The notes below the pieces were generated by a model. It was not told the DNA's origin and searched no databases. It saw only the letters and a program-made list of their open reading frames with translations. DNA of 61,508 bases, taken from Betaproteobacteria bacterium (lineage in GTDB: Bacteria; Pseudomonadota; Gammaproteobacteria; Burkholderiales; JACQAP01). The DNA is taken from the NCBI GenBank assembly GCA_016194905.1, contig JACQAP010000007.1:1-61508 (forward strand). The letters run 5' to 3'. A program made the translations under genes and the position numbers. Shown here piece by piece: positions 43,622-52,258 of this stretch. Numbering within the stretch: position 1 is the first letter of the stretch; each line of letters starts with the position of its first letter.

Positions 43622-45031
43622 ATGGCTGCGACCCTGATAAAGAACGGGAGGATCGTAACGGCGGTGGATGATTACACCGCCGATATCGTGGTCGTCGATG
43701 GTCGCATCCAGACCATCGGCAAGAACATCGCAGCAGGCGCGGACGTCAAGGTACATGACGCGAACGGTCTTCTGATCCTGCCTGGCGGGGTGGACGTGCA
43801 TACCCACCTGGACTGGGAGTTCGGTCCAACGCATACCGTGGACACCTTCGAGACCGGCACCAAGGCCGCCGCATTTGGCGGCACCACCACGCTCATCGAC
43901 TTCTGCAACCAAACGGCTGGAAAGAGTCCGTTGGTCGGGCTTGAGGACTGGCACAAACGCCGAGCCAGCGCATGTGTGGATGTCGGCGCACACATGATCA
44001 TGCTCGACGTCAACGACCAGAGCCTGGCCGACATGAAAACGCTGATCAGGCACGAAGGCGTCACCAGCTTCAAGCTGTTCATGGCCTATCCCGGCGTGCT
44101 GATGGTGGACGATGGCGCGCTGTTCAAGGCCATGCGCGTGGCGGGCGCCAACGGCGCCATGACCTGCATCCACGCGGAGAACGGCCCGGTCATTCAGGTT
44201 CTGGTTCAGGAAGCGGTGGCGCAGGGACTGAAAGCGCCCAAGTACCACGCCACTACTCGCCCTTCGATCCTCGAAGGGGAGGCCACGCATCGGGCGATTT
44301 GCCTGGCGGAACTGGCCGGCACGCCGCTCTACATCGTGCACCTGTCGGCGGGGGAAGCGCTATCGGCGGTGACGGAGGCGCGCGACCGCGGTATTCCCGT
44401 CCATGCCGAGACCTGCCCGCACTACCTGTTCCTTACGGCGCAGGATTATGAGAGGCCCGGGTTCGAAGGCGCCAAGTACGTCATGACCCCGCCGCTGCGC
44501 GATCACCACCATCAGGGGCACCTCTGGCGCGGGCTGAAGACTGACGATCTGCAAGTGGTGTCGACCGACCATTGTCCGTTCTGCTTCAACGAACAGCCTC
44601 ACGGTATGAAGTTCTCCAAGCAGCAGGGCGCGGACAGCTTCAGCAAGATCCCGAATGGCGCGCCCGGAGTCGAGACCCGACTGCCCCTCATCTTCGACGG
44701 CGCGGTCAAAAAGCAGGGCATGTCGATCAATCGCTTCGTCGAAATTACCTCGACCGCGCCGGCCAAGCTGTTCGGCCTGTTCCCGCGCAAGGGAACGATC
44801 GCCGTGGGATCGGACGGGGACATCGTGCTGTTCGATCCGCAAGAGCAGTGGACCATCCGCGCGGCGGAGCAGCACAGCCGGGTCGATTACAGCTTGTTCG
44901 AGGGGCGGCCGGTAACGGGCCGTGTGAAAAAGGTTTTTCTGCGCGGGCAGTGCATCGTCGATGGCGGCGGCTGGCTTGGCCGCACCGGCATGGGGGAATA
45001 TCTGAGCCGCGGGGAATCCGGAAAAATATGA
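43622..45031 (+). CDS. hydA: Dihydropyrimidinase / D-hydantoinase
   Basis: 469 residues. Amidohydrolase TIM barrel with metal ligands HTHLDWEFG (residues ~60), the carboxylated lysine in TSFKLFMAYPG (~150), ENGPVIQ, HLSAGEAL, and STDHCPFC (~318), where the Asp is catalytic. It opens the ring of hydantoins or dihydropyrimidines to N-carbamoyl amino acids. GAGGAACG upstream. Its TGA overlaps the ATG of the DUF3830 gene (ATGA). The intact metal set supports a working enzyme; stereo- and substrate preference are unknown. Confidence 0.93.
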   Translation: MAATLIKNGRIVTAVDDYTADIVVVDGRIQTIGKNIAAGADVKVHDANGLLILPGGVDVHTHLDWEFGPTHTVDTFETGTKAAAFGGTTTLIDFCNQTAGKSPLVGLEDWHKRRASACVDVGAHMIMLDVNDQSLADMKTLIRHEGVTSFKLFMAYPGVLMVDDGALFKAMRVAGANGAMTCIHAENGPVIQVLVQEAVAQGLKAPKYHATTRPSILEGEATHRAICLAELAGTPLYIVHLSAGEALSAVTEARDRGIPVHAETCPHYLFLTAQDYERPGFEGAKYVMTPPLRDHHHQGHLWRGLKTDDLQVVSTDHCPFCFNEQPHGMKFSKQQGADSFSKIPNGAPGVETRLPLIFDGAVKKQGMSINRFVEITSTAPAKLFGLFPRKGTIAVGSDGDIVLFDPQEQWTIRAAEQHSRVDYSLFEGRPVTGRVKKVFLRGQCIVDGGGWLGRTGMGEYLSRGESGKI

Positions 45032-45456
45032 CGGTTACGAAGCGCATCAAGATCAGTGCCGGGCCGTTCGAATTCATTGCGCGTATGGAAACCGAAAAAG
45101 CGCCGGCGACCTGCGCCCTGTTCGCGGGCCTGTTGCCGTTCCGGAACAAAGTTATTCACTCGCGCTGGAGCGGCGAAGCGGTCTGGATTCCCCTGGGCGA
45201 GATGGCAACGGGACTGGCGTTCGAGAACCATACCAGCCACGGATCTCGAGGTGACTTGTTGTTCTATCCCGGCGGGTTCAGCGAGACGGAGATCCTGTTC
45301 GTTTATGGCAGTTCGCGCTTCGCCAGCAGGATGGGGCAACTGGCCGGCAATCACTTCTTGACCGTGGAGCAGGGGCGCGAACATCTGGAAGCGTTCGGCA
45401 AACTCGTTCTCTGGCAGGGTGCGCAAGACATTCTGTTCGAGCGCATGGCCGACTGA
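45028..45456 (+). CDS. DUF3830 (cyclophilin-like fold) protein
   Basis: 142 residues: KRIKISAGPFEFIARMETEKAPATCALFAGLLPF, then SRWSGEAVWIPLGE and LLFYPGGFSETEILFVYG..RFASRMGQLAGNHF. These are the main strands of the DUF3830 cyclophilin-like barrel. Such genes recur next to hydantoinase and ureide catabolism genes, but their role is not established. Translationally coupled to hydA and last gene of the operon. Confidence 0.8.
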   Translation: MTVTKRIKISAGPFEFIARMETEKAPATCALFAGLLPFRNKVIHSRWSGEAVWIPLGEMATGLAFENHTSHGSRGDLLFYPGGFSETEILFVYGSSRFASRMGQLAGNHFLTVEQGREHLEAFGKLVLWQGAQDILFERMAD

Positions 45457-45602
45457 CGATTCAGCTTAATCGATTCTTGCGCGCTGAGTTCAATCATCGC
45501 GAGGGTTGGTCTTTCAGGGGGGACAGTCACAGCGCTGGCGACCGTCTTACTGGGCGCCGTGCTGTCCAACAATTCAGCCGGTGCGTGCGATAGACTGGTT
45601 GC

Positions 45603-46698
45603 ATGGGTTCCGTGCCACCTCTGCTCTCGTTTCTGCTGATGATCGCGGCTGGTTGGGTTCATCGCCACCAATTGATCGTCATCGAATTCCTTCAGGCCGA
45701 GAACCGGCCGCTTAAAGACCGGCTGCGCGGAAAGCGGATCCGGTTCACCGACGCGGAGCGGGCGCTGTTGGCGAGGAAAGCCAAGGCAGTGGGACGCAAG
45801 GCGCTGCTCGAACTGGACACGGTCGTTTCTCCGGATACGCTGCGCTGGCATCGACGGCTGATCGCCGAGAAGTGGAATTTCGTGCACCGGCGCAGGCCTG
45901 GGCGGCCAGGGATCATACAGAAGAGTCTGCGCTCTGATTGTGCGCATGGCCCAGGACAATCCAGGTTGGGGATACACCCGGATTCAAGGGGCGCTGGGCA
46001 ACCTGGGCCACCGTGTTGGTCGTAGGACTGTGGCCAATGTATTGAAGCGCAACGGCATCGAGCCATCGCCCGAGCGAAGCAAGAGGACAACGTGGTCGAC
46101 ATTCTTGAAGGCACATTGGGAGGTATTTGCCGCAAGCGACTTCTTGACGGTGGAAGTATCGACAGGAAGAGGGCTGGTAACTCACGATCTTCTCTTCGTG
46201 ATCAGCCTTGCTGATCGTGTCGTGGACCTTGTAGGAATCACGACGAGTCCGGATGAAGCGTGGATGCTGCAAGTAGGGCGCAATCTGGTCGATGCGGAAA
46301 GCGGGGCGATGCGCGGGAAGGGGTATCTCATTCTGGATCGTGATACCAAGTACACGGATCAATTCCGGCAGCTGATCCGGGGCAGCGGGACGAACGTCAT
46401 CCGGCTACCGCCGCGATCACCGAACCTGAATGCCTATGCGGAGTGATTTGTTCGCTCGATCAAGGACGAATGCCTGAATCGGATCATCTTCATCGGGCGG
46501 GCATCGTTGCATCGCGCGGTAGCCGAATACCTGGACCATGACCATGGGGAGCGAAATCATCAGGGGCTGGGCAATCGCCTGATCCGGCCGGTGCCGAGCT
46601 CTTTGCAAGGAGTTGGGATGGCCTGCCGGCAACAGAGACTCGGCGGGATGCTCAACTTTTATTGCCGTGAAGCGGCGTACCGGGCATCGATCGAGTAA
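45603..46698 (+). pseudogene. Dead rve-domain transposase/integrase gene
   Basis: The N-terminal part (LQAENRPLKDRLRGKRIRFTDAERALLARKAKAVGRKALLEL) ends in a frameshift near 45930. The catalytic part resumes in another frame ([80 protein letters not shown]) and is then cut by an in-frame TGA at 46444-46446. The last part (FVRSIKDECLNRIIF, ERNHQGLGNRL) follows in the same frame. Two independent lesions show it is inactive. No flanking inverted repeats were found. Confidence 0.85.
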
Positions 46699-47364
46699 AT
46701 GGACAACACGGGATCGTTATTTGAAGGCCGATATAAAGCGCTCCTCTTCGACATGGATGGCACGGTCCTTAATTCCATAGCCGCGGCGGAGCATGTGTGG
46801 GGTGCGTGGGCAATTGATCACGGACTCGATATCGTATCTTTTTTGCCAACCATTCACGGCGTGCGTTCGGTTGACAGGATAGCTGCCTTAGAATTACCCG
46901 GCATAAACCCAGAAATAGAAGCGCAGGCCATCACCGAAGCGGAAATCGCTAGCGTAGACGGTATTGTAGAAATTGCTGGCGCCGCAAAGTTTTTGCGATC
47001 TCTGCCGGCGAACCGTTGGGCTATCGTCACCTCCGCTCCCTTGGCACTGGCCAAGGCACGGCTGAAAGCCGCAGGCCTTCCTTTACCCAAAGTCCTGGTT
47101 ACCTCGGAGGATGTGACGACCGGAAAGCCCGATCCAGAAGGCTACGAACTTGCCGCCAAAAAATTGGGCGTCAATGCGAAGGAATGCCTCATATTTGAAG
47201 ATTCTGCCGTTGGGATCCTTGCTGCCCAAGCTGCGGGTGCGCAAGTCCTCGTCATTGCGGAGGCCCATATTCATCGCATTGAAATTGCGGGCACAACAAT
47301 TCCAGCCTATGAAGATCTGATTGCACATTTAGACGACGAGGGGTTCATACACGTCTGTGCGTGA
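46699..47364 (+). CDS. HAD-family sugar/polyol phosphatase (beta-PGM-like subfamily)
   Basis: 221 residues. Motif I FDMDGTVLNSI, cap domain, motif II VTSAPL, Lys in TGKPDPEGYELAAKKLGV and motif IV FEDSAVGILAAQAAG. The P-D-P-E after the motif III Lys and the cap type match the DOG/glycerol-3-phosphatase/YfbT group. The ATG directly follows the stop of the dead transposase (TAAATG), so the present start may have been set by that insertion; the N-terminus has a short extra leader (MDNTGSLFEGRYKA). Confidence 0.85.
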   Translation: MDNTGSLFEGRYKALLFDMDGTVLNSIAAAEHVWGAWAIDHGLDIVSFLPTIHGVRSVDRIAALELPGINPEIEAQAITEAEIASVDGIVEIAGAAKFLRSLPANRWAIVTSAPLALAKARLKAAGLPLPKVLVTSEDVTTGKPDPEGYELAAKKLGVNAKECLIFEDSAVGILAAQAAGAQVLVIAEAHIHRIEIAGTTIPAYEDLIAHLDDEGFIHVCA

Positions 47365-47516
47365 ATACGCTTATCCGGCTACGCCGCACAAGACAGTGCA
47401 GGTCCTGACCCCGTTGCTGTGTCGCGCCGTGGCAACTTGCAGTGCTGGGTCTGATTCTGGCGGCATTGGGCGCGTTGCGCGTACGTGGCCTGCGCCGGCC
47501 GTAGTCGCCAGATTCC

Positions 47517-47574
47517 GCCTGCTTCCATGCGGGCCAGAGTTATTCCGCCGGAAGCAGGCTCCACCCATCCTACG
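47517..47574. repeat. Intergenic inverted repeat ending in a dispersed CCCATCCTACG motif
   Basis: GCCTGCTTCC (47517-47526) and GGAAGCAGGC (47550-47559) form a perfect 10-bp stem, followed by CCCATCCTACG (47564-47574). The latter occurs again at 49409-49419. GTAGGATGGG-type sequences are a common dispersed intergenic repeat in many bacteria. It lies between convergent genes and could double as a bidirectional terminator. Confidence 0.55.
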
Positions 47575-47622
47575 ATATCCGTTGCCCGCCGGCGTGCCGT
47601 TGACTGCACTGCCGAAACGGAA

Positions 47623-48534
47623 CTACGCCTTCACTTCACTCGCTTCGCGAGGCGCAAGGTCGAGCTTGAGCACGATCAGCGCCGCTCCTGCGAGCACGAA
47701 GGCGAACCCGCCCCAGTCCAGCGCATTGGGACGATCGCCGACCAGCGCCATCGCCCCCAGCACGCCGACCACCGGCACCATCAGTGTGGTGATCGACGAA
47801 ACGGTGGCGCTGACCCGCTCGCTCATGATGAACCACAGCCAGTAGGCCATCGCGGTGCCGGGGACGATGTGGACGAACAGCGCGACGATCACCCGGATGC
47901 TCAATGGCCCGGTCGGGAAATGTTCGCCGGCCAGTAACGCGCCGGCTGCTCCGCACGCGGCGCCAACCATCAGCTGCCAGGCGGTGAATACCATGCGTTC
48001 GCTGGCCACCGGCCAGCGTTGCAGGTAGACGGTGCCCGCTGCCCAGCCGAATGCGGCGACCAGCGGAAAGATCAGGCCCTTGACCTGGCGCGCATCATGG
48101 ACCTGCGCCAGCGAAACAAACACCGGCCAGGCGAGAACGAACACACCGACCATGCCCAGTGCCAGGGCGACGATCTTGCGCCCCTCGATCCGTTCGCCGA
48201 TCACCAGCCAGGAAAGAATGGCGGACATCATCGGCATGGTGAATGTCAGCACTGCGGCGCGCGAGGTACTGGTGTTGAGTTGCGCCAGCGTGGCGGACAG
48301 GTTGAAGACCGCGACCGTTAGAATGCCGCCGATCATGACCCCGCGCCATGAACCCTTCTGCGGGGTGAGGCGCTTGCCCTGCAGCAGCGCGACGATCAGC
48401 AACAGGATGGCCCCGCTGCCCAGGCTCACCAGGCGCAGCATGAAGGGCGGGAACGCGGACAACAAGATCTTGACCGCGGGCCAGTTGAGGCCCCACGCCA
48501 GCGCCAGCGCAAACGGGATCAGGCGCAGCAGCAC
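47623..48534 (-). CDS. EamA/DMT-superfamily exporter (RhaT-like)
   Basis: 303 residues with ten helices in two EamA repeats: LALAWGLNWPAVKILLSAFPPFMLRLVSL at the start of the first, and FGWAAGTVYLQRWPV opening the second. Ends with a short basic tail. The GTG at 48534 (VLLRLIPFALA) gives the canonical family start; an open frame to 48660 is not similar. Such proteins export amino acids or small metabolites. Nothing visible sets specificity. Confidence 0.87.
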   Translation of the reverse strand: MLLRLIPFALALAWGLNWPAVKILLSAFPPFMLRLVSLGSGAILLLIVALLQGKRLTPQKGSWRGVMIGGILTVAVFNLSATLAQLNTSTSRAAVLTFTMPMMSAILSWLVIGERIEGRKIVALALGMVGVFVLAWPVFVSLAQVHDARQVKGLIFPLVAAFGWAAGTVYLQRWPVASERMVFTAWQLMVGAACGAAGALLAGEHFPTGPLSIRVIVALFVHIVPGTAMAYWLWFIMSERVSATVSSITTLMVPVVGVLGAMALVGDRPNALDWGGFAFVLAGAALIVLKLDLAPREASEVKA

Positions 48535-48601
48535 GCGGGATCGTCCGCGGGACGAATCCTCGCCGCGCCGGCAGCAGTTGCTTCCGGTTGCATGACGATT
48601 T

Positions 48602-49364
48602 TCAGGCGCGCGACCGCGCGACCAGCGCCGACAGGGGCTCGACCTGGTTGCCCGCGGCATCGAAGTTCGCCGGGGACAGCCATTGCTCGAAGCCGCTGCG
48701 GATGGCCGGCCACTCGCTGTCGATGATCGAGAACCATGCGCTGTCGCGGCTGCGTCCCTTGTAGACGATCGCCTGGCGAAAAATCCCCTCGAACTGAAAT
48801 CCGTAACGAGCCGCCGCGGCGCGCGAGCGCAGGTTGTTGTCGTCGCACTTCCACTCGTAACGCCGGTATCCCAGTTCGTCGAACACGCGCCGCATCAGCA
48901 GGTACATCGCCTCGGTCGCCGCCGGCGTGCGCTGGAGTCGCGGCGAATACGCGATGTGGCCCACTTCGATCGCGCCATGCGCCGGGTCGATGCGCATCAG
49001 CGCCGCGGTGCCGACCGGTTTGCCCGAGGCCAGATGGATGATCGCGTGATGCTGCGGATCCGGATTCGCGGTCGCCTTGACGAGGTAGTCGCGATAGCCG
49101 GCGAAATCGGGAAACGGTCCGACGAACAGGTACGTCCATCCAGTCGCGACCGTCGGCAGCCTCGCTGTACGCCTCGTACAGATCGGCCGCGTGCCGCCCG
49201 GCGTCGACCGGTTCGAGCCGGCAGTGGCGGCCGACGAGCGCGGAGCGGGGCGGCAACGGCCGGGGCGTCCAGCCGATGACTGGGGGACCGATGGGTTGCT
49301 GGTATTCATTCTGGCGGGCGTTCAAGTGGGTCTCCGGGGATCGGTTTTCCCGTGCCTGTGACAC
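48602..49364 (-). pseudogene. GNAT acetyltransferase broken by a 4-nt duplication
   Basis: The N-terminal part (EYQQPIGPPVIGWTPRPLPPRSALVGRHCRLEPVDAGRHAADLYEAY..ADGRDW) is in one frame and the rest (WTYLFVGPFPDFAGYRDYLV, GTAALMRIDPAHGAIEVGHIAYSPRLQRTPAATEAMYLL, YRRYEWKCDDNNLRSRAAAARYGF) in another. At the join (~49130-49140) the minus strand reads GACTGGATGGACGTAC; removing one ATGG restores D-W-T-Y-L-F. So a single TGGA-type tandem duplication has inactivated an otherwise complete RimJ/RimL-like acetyltransferase gene. Confidence 0.8.
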
Positions 49365-49861
49365 GTAGAATTGTTCTCGAATTGGCAGATGGGTGTCGCT
49401 GCGCTCGACCCATCCTACGGTTGTTGAATGGGCTGCACGCGCGATTTTAACTGTTCGGAGCGGGCGGCGGCTGGGTTAAAACGGCTGTGTGTCGCGGCTG
49501 AATGAACCGGTGGTCCGGCGCGAATCTGAAAATCGACACACTCACTTCGAAACGTTTAACGACACGAGCGCTATGTTTGCGCTCCTGTCGCAAAGTGTGG
49601 ATTGCCCGTGTTCACGCAAGAAACCGCGCTCGCACCGGCAGCCAGAATTCGGTGGGAAGCGCGGAGATCGGATCGCGCCTCCGACCCAAGAAAGTCGCCC
49701 GTGGCCATAGATCGCGATTTCGCACGAACTTTAGCCGGTCGCAGCACACTGAACCTGAGAAACGTCGTGAGGCATTGCCATGCCTGGCAGAACTGGGAGT
49801 TTCCTCCTCGCAGGCCTGGCACTACAGTCGGCGCGGTCACCACTCCTCAATTCCACTTTGA
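49365..49861. other. Intergenic region with dispersed repeat
   Basis: About 500 bp. Contains GCGCTCGA-CCCATCCTACG (49401-49419), the second copy of the repeat near 47564. Open frames on the plus strand (49489-49865) overlap each other and look non-coding. It marks the change from chromosome-like genes to the accessory segment on the right. Confidence 0.45.
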
Positions 49862-50143
49862 ATGAGCGTCATGGCAATTCTCAAATCCGAACCCTCAAAG
49901 GAACGCACATTCCTGCGCGTCAAGATTGCCCGCGACGTGCAAGAACCCGTGGAGCGTTACCGCGTGTTCTGCGGCGCCCTTAAACTCGCCGACCTGGTCG
50001 AGCGCGCGCTCGTGTATGTGATGGACAAGGACGCGGATTTTCGGGCGCAGGAGAAGGAGGGCGCCACCATTCCAGCGAAGGGCGCACAACGGTGGTCTGT
50101 GAAGTGGGTTTCCCCCGCCGATAAAACCGGCGGGGCCCCGTAA
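49862..50143 (+). CDS. Small hypothetical protein, accessory-region type (93 aa)
   Basis: MAILKSEPSKERTFLRVKIARDVQEPVERYRVFCG... A short strand followed by two helices (LADLVERALVYVMDKDADF) recalls ribbon-helix-helix or tail-assembly-type small proteins, but there is no clear family match. An ATG at 49862 and an in-frame ATG at 49871 are both possible. Proteins of this type sit in mobile islands next to similarly small genes, as here. Confidence 0.55.
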   Translation: MSVMAILKSEPSKERTFLRVKIARDVQEPVERYRVFCGALKLADLVERALVYVMDKDADFRAQEKEGATIPAKGAQRWSVKWVSPADKTGGAP

Positions 50144-50219
50144 TTTTTTTGTCACACCTGATGCACTCTCGCGATGAGCCGGAAATGCAAGTACCGTCAA
50201 CAAGATGGAGTGACTACGC

Positions 50220-50327
50220 ATGCAGCCCTCAGTTGAATACGCATTCGTGATCAAGTGCCGTTGCGTCAACGACTTCTGTACGCATTTGCAGATACATGAA
50301 AGGAGAAGTGCGGCATGCGGCCGATGA
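50220..50327 (+). CDS. Possible 35-aa small protein
   Basis: An ATG with a GGAG 10 nt upstream opens a 35-codon frame containing KCRCVNDFC, three cysteines within nine residues. It overlaps the next gene's start by 13 bp. Too short for a firm call. The ribosome binding site and the coupling are the main support. Confidence 0.3.
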   Translation: MQPSVEYAFVIKCRCVNDFCTHLQIHERRSAACGR

Positions 50328-50632
50328 TTCCGAAGGCACTTCGTTTGCCAACTGATCTGGCTGAAGAGGTAACCCAGCGAGCGCGAAAGAGAGGCGTCGC
50401 TGACGCCGACTACTACCGGCTTTTAATCGAGCGCGGACTGCTCCTGGAAGGCGTGGAAATGGCGATGCAGGCACCCGTTCCCCCGGCCTATTGGCGACTG
50501 TGCGAAGCGGTATTGGAAACTCGAAACATCCTGCGCTCGGTGGCCGCGACGCGAGAGCACGGCATCATTCCAACGGCCCAGGTGCAGGCCAAAGACGAGC
50601 TCGAAAGGATGAAAAATGATAGTGCTGAGTAG
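50315..50632 (+). CDS. Small ribbon-helix-helix-like protein (105 aa)
   Basis: Residues ~5-40 (PKALRLPTDLAEEVTQRARKRGVADADYYRLLIERGLL) give a short strand then two helices, as in Arc/CopG DNA-binding proteins. A longer helical tail follows, ending in an acidic/Lys segment. AAGGAG stands 9 nt before the ATG at 50315; the ATG at 50324 is an alternative. It could be a regulator or a relaxosome-accessory-like protein of the island, but no partner genes are present. Confidence 0.6.
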   Translation: MRPMIPKALRLPTDLAEEVTQRARKRGVADADYYRLLIERGLLLEGVEMAMQAPVPPAYWRLCEAVLETRNILRSVAATREHGIIPTAQVQAKDELERMKNDSAE

Positions 50633-50744
50633 GTTGATAACGAGTGGGTCATGCGGCGTTGCGGGGACCGCATGGCACCACCCATCTTGAGGCCGTGACG
50701 GTACGAAGCGCACCGCCCCTGCGCGCTGCCGAAGCCGCGGTTAC

Positions 50745-51923
50745 CTATTCATCGTCGAGTACCGGACACTCGTCCTCGTCGTCTACCGGACGCTCGACAT
50801 TGATGATCGGATCGATCCAATCGGCTTTCTGCCGCGCCCAGGCAATCCACTGACCGAGGTCGCTTTCCAACGCAACGCTACCTTGTTCGCGCGCTGCTTT
50901 TGTTTCCACGGCAGCAATGTAGGTGCGGAGATCTTCCGCCCGTTTCCAGTTGCGTGCTGCCTCCTCTAGCGATTTGAATCGTTCCATTTCCTTCCGCTGT
51001 CTCTCTTCGTATTCGCGTCGCAGGCGTGCCTCTTCCTCCCATCGCAGACGCTGCCGTTCGTGGTGTTCAGCCTCTCTCTTTCGGCGCACCGCTTCCGTCT
51101 CGATCTTGACTATGAACTCATTCAGGAGCTGCTCGATACGTTGCTGCTTACCATCGCCCACGACCTTCTGCAGTTCATCGCGATAGTCGCCGAGAATCCC
51201 CAGTTTCAGCATGCCGGTGTGCTGGAATGAGTAGCGATCCCGAAGGTATGTATAGCCATATTTCTTGATTTCCTGGCGCTCTTTCTCGGTGGGTTCACGC
51301 TCGGTACGCGAGATGTTTTCCGCGAGACGAATTGCGATGACTTGCCCCTGGAGAGTCAGGCAGGTGCGCCGCTTGTCGTCCGTTTCGATGCGCAAAGTCA
51401 TGCCTCGGGCTTCGAGTGCCTTGATCAGCGCATCCATGATCCGCAGGGCTCGCGGCAGACTCGCTTCGCTTACCGAAATAGCCAGTGCCGGCCGTTCGGT
51501 GATCGGCTGATCGTCAGGGTTCCGACGCTTCGGTTTTCGGAAAGCGCGTTCGGTCGCGGCGACCAATGCATGGGGTCGATCGAGCGTTTCTGCGACAACA
51601 ATCCGATTCTCGGGCCGAGCTTCGAACTCGCGCCTGGCGACGAGATGGGCCGGATCCGGCTCTACGGGCACATCGCTGACGTAACGTTCCCTGACGATTT
51701 CGGCAGGCCCGGAATATTCGAGAAGTGGCGGGGTAGGGAGCTTCTTTCCGGCAGCGAGCTTGGCCCAATAGCCGAGCGGTGGCAGCGGCACGGCGAGCTT
51801 TCTGCAGATTTTTCGGAGTGCCACGTCCGATATGCCATAGCGTTTTGCAACGGTAGTGACGGCTTCTACCCAGACTTCCTCGTAAAGCTTTGCACGTTCA
51901 TAGCGAAGAGTGACGTATGGCAT
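50745..51923 (-). CDS. Island-associated hypothetical protein with N-terminal HTH and coiled coil
   Basis: 392 residues. The N-terminus RAKLYEEVWVEAVTTVAKRYGISDVALRKICRKLAVPLPPLGYWAKLAAGKK fits a DNA-binding helix-turn-helix motif typical of a family found in genomic islands. The middle is a mixed domain (LRIMDALIKALEARGMTLRIETD), and residues ~270-345 form a highly charged coiled coil (RRKREAEHHERQRLRWEEE...). It ends with an acidic tail. Function unknown. GGAG precedes the start. Confidence 0.7.
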   Translation of the reverse strand: MPYVTLRYERAKLYEEVWVEAVTTVAKRYGISDVALRKICRKLAVPLPPLGYWAKLAAGKKLPTPPLLEYSGPAEIVRERYVSDVPVEPDPAHLVARREFEARPENRIVVAETLDRPHALVAATERAFRKPKRRNPDDQPITERPALAISVSEASLPRALRIMDALIKALEARGMTLRIETDDKRRTCLTLQGQVIAIRLAENISRTEREPTEKERQEIKKYGYTYLRDRYSFQHTGMLKLGILGDYRDELQKVVGDGKQQRIEQLLNEFIVKIETEAVRRKREAEHHERQRLRWEEEARLRREYEERQRKEMERFKSLEEAARNWKRAEDLRTYIAAVETKAAREQGSVALESDLGQWIAWARQKADWIDPIINVERPVDDEDECPVLDDE

Positions 51924-52111
51924 CGACTACTCCGTGAATCAGTTGAAGGGGGAGGATGTTTTTTAGTAGGCCCTATTTTCTCGGCGCAACCGAACCTGCG
52001 TCCCCGATTTTTGGGTGCCGGTAGAGCGTGAGTCGGCCTGAAATGGGCGGCCAAAGTTGGATTGGAAATCTCGCCAATAGCCTTTGAGGTTCGAGTTCGG
52101 TCGGTGGAGGT

Positions 52112-52140
52112 GTTAGTACAGTACTAACCTTATATTAAGG
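52112..52140 (+). promoter_or_regulatory. Tandem palindromes upstream of fic
   Basis: GTTAGTAC-A-GTACTAAC (52112-52128) is a perfect 8-bp inverted repeat. It runs directly into CCTTA-TAT-TAAGG (52128-52140), another perfect inverted repeat. They look like protein-binding sites, 120-145 bp upstream of fic and ~190 bp upstream of the divergent HTH gene. Confidence 0.55.
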
Positions 52141-52250
52141 AAGATAATTTAGATTACCCTTCTTAATGGGGGTTGCCAGATGCCTTTATCTTTCTTAATA
52201 TGATCTAAAAAGGAGTCATAAGAAAGTTATTACATTTTATCTTTCCTTTA

Positions 52251-52256
52251 TATAAT
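52251..52256 (+). promoter_or_regulatory. TATAAT -10 element abutting the fic start
   Basis: A perfect TATAAT ends 2 bp before the ATG, with a weak ATTACA 16 bp upstream, and no Shine-Dalgarno is present. Transcription from here would start inside the gene, so either another promoter is used or the message is leaderless. Confidence 0.35.
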
Positions 52257-52258
52257 CT

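Larger units (their letters stand above)
51924..52258. other. AT-rich regulatory gap upstream of fic
   Basis: A 335-bp gap between divergent genes. Its right half is strikingly AT-rich and carries two palindromes (52112-52140) and repeated TTCTTAAT motifs (near 52160 and 52192). No gene is seen. Confidence 0.5.

Noticed and set aside
42461-44341. Long minus-strand open frame opposite asparaginase and hydantoinase
   Set aside because: Shadow of two well-supported enzymes. Composition is typical of antisense GC-rich DNA.
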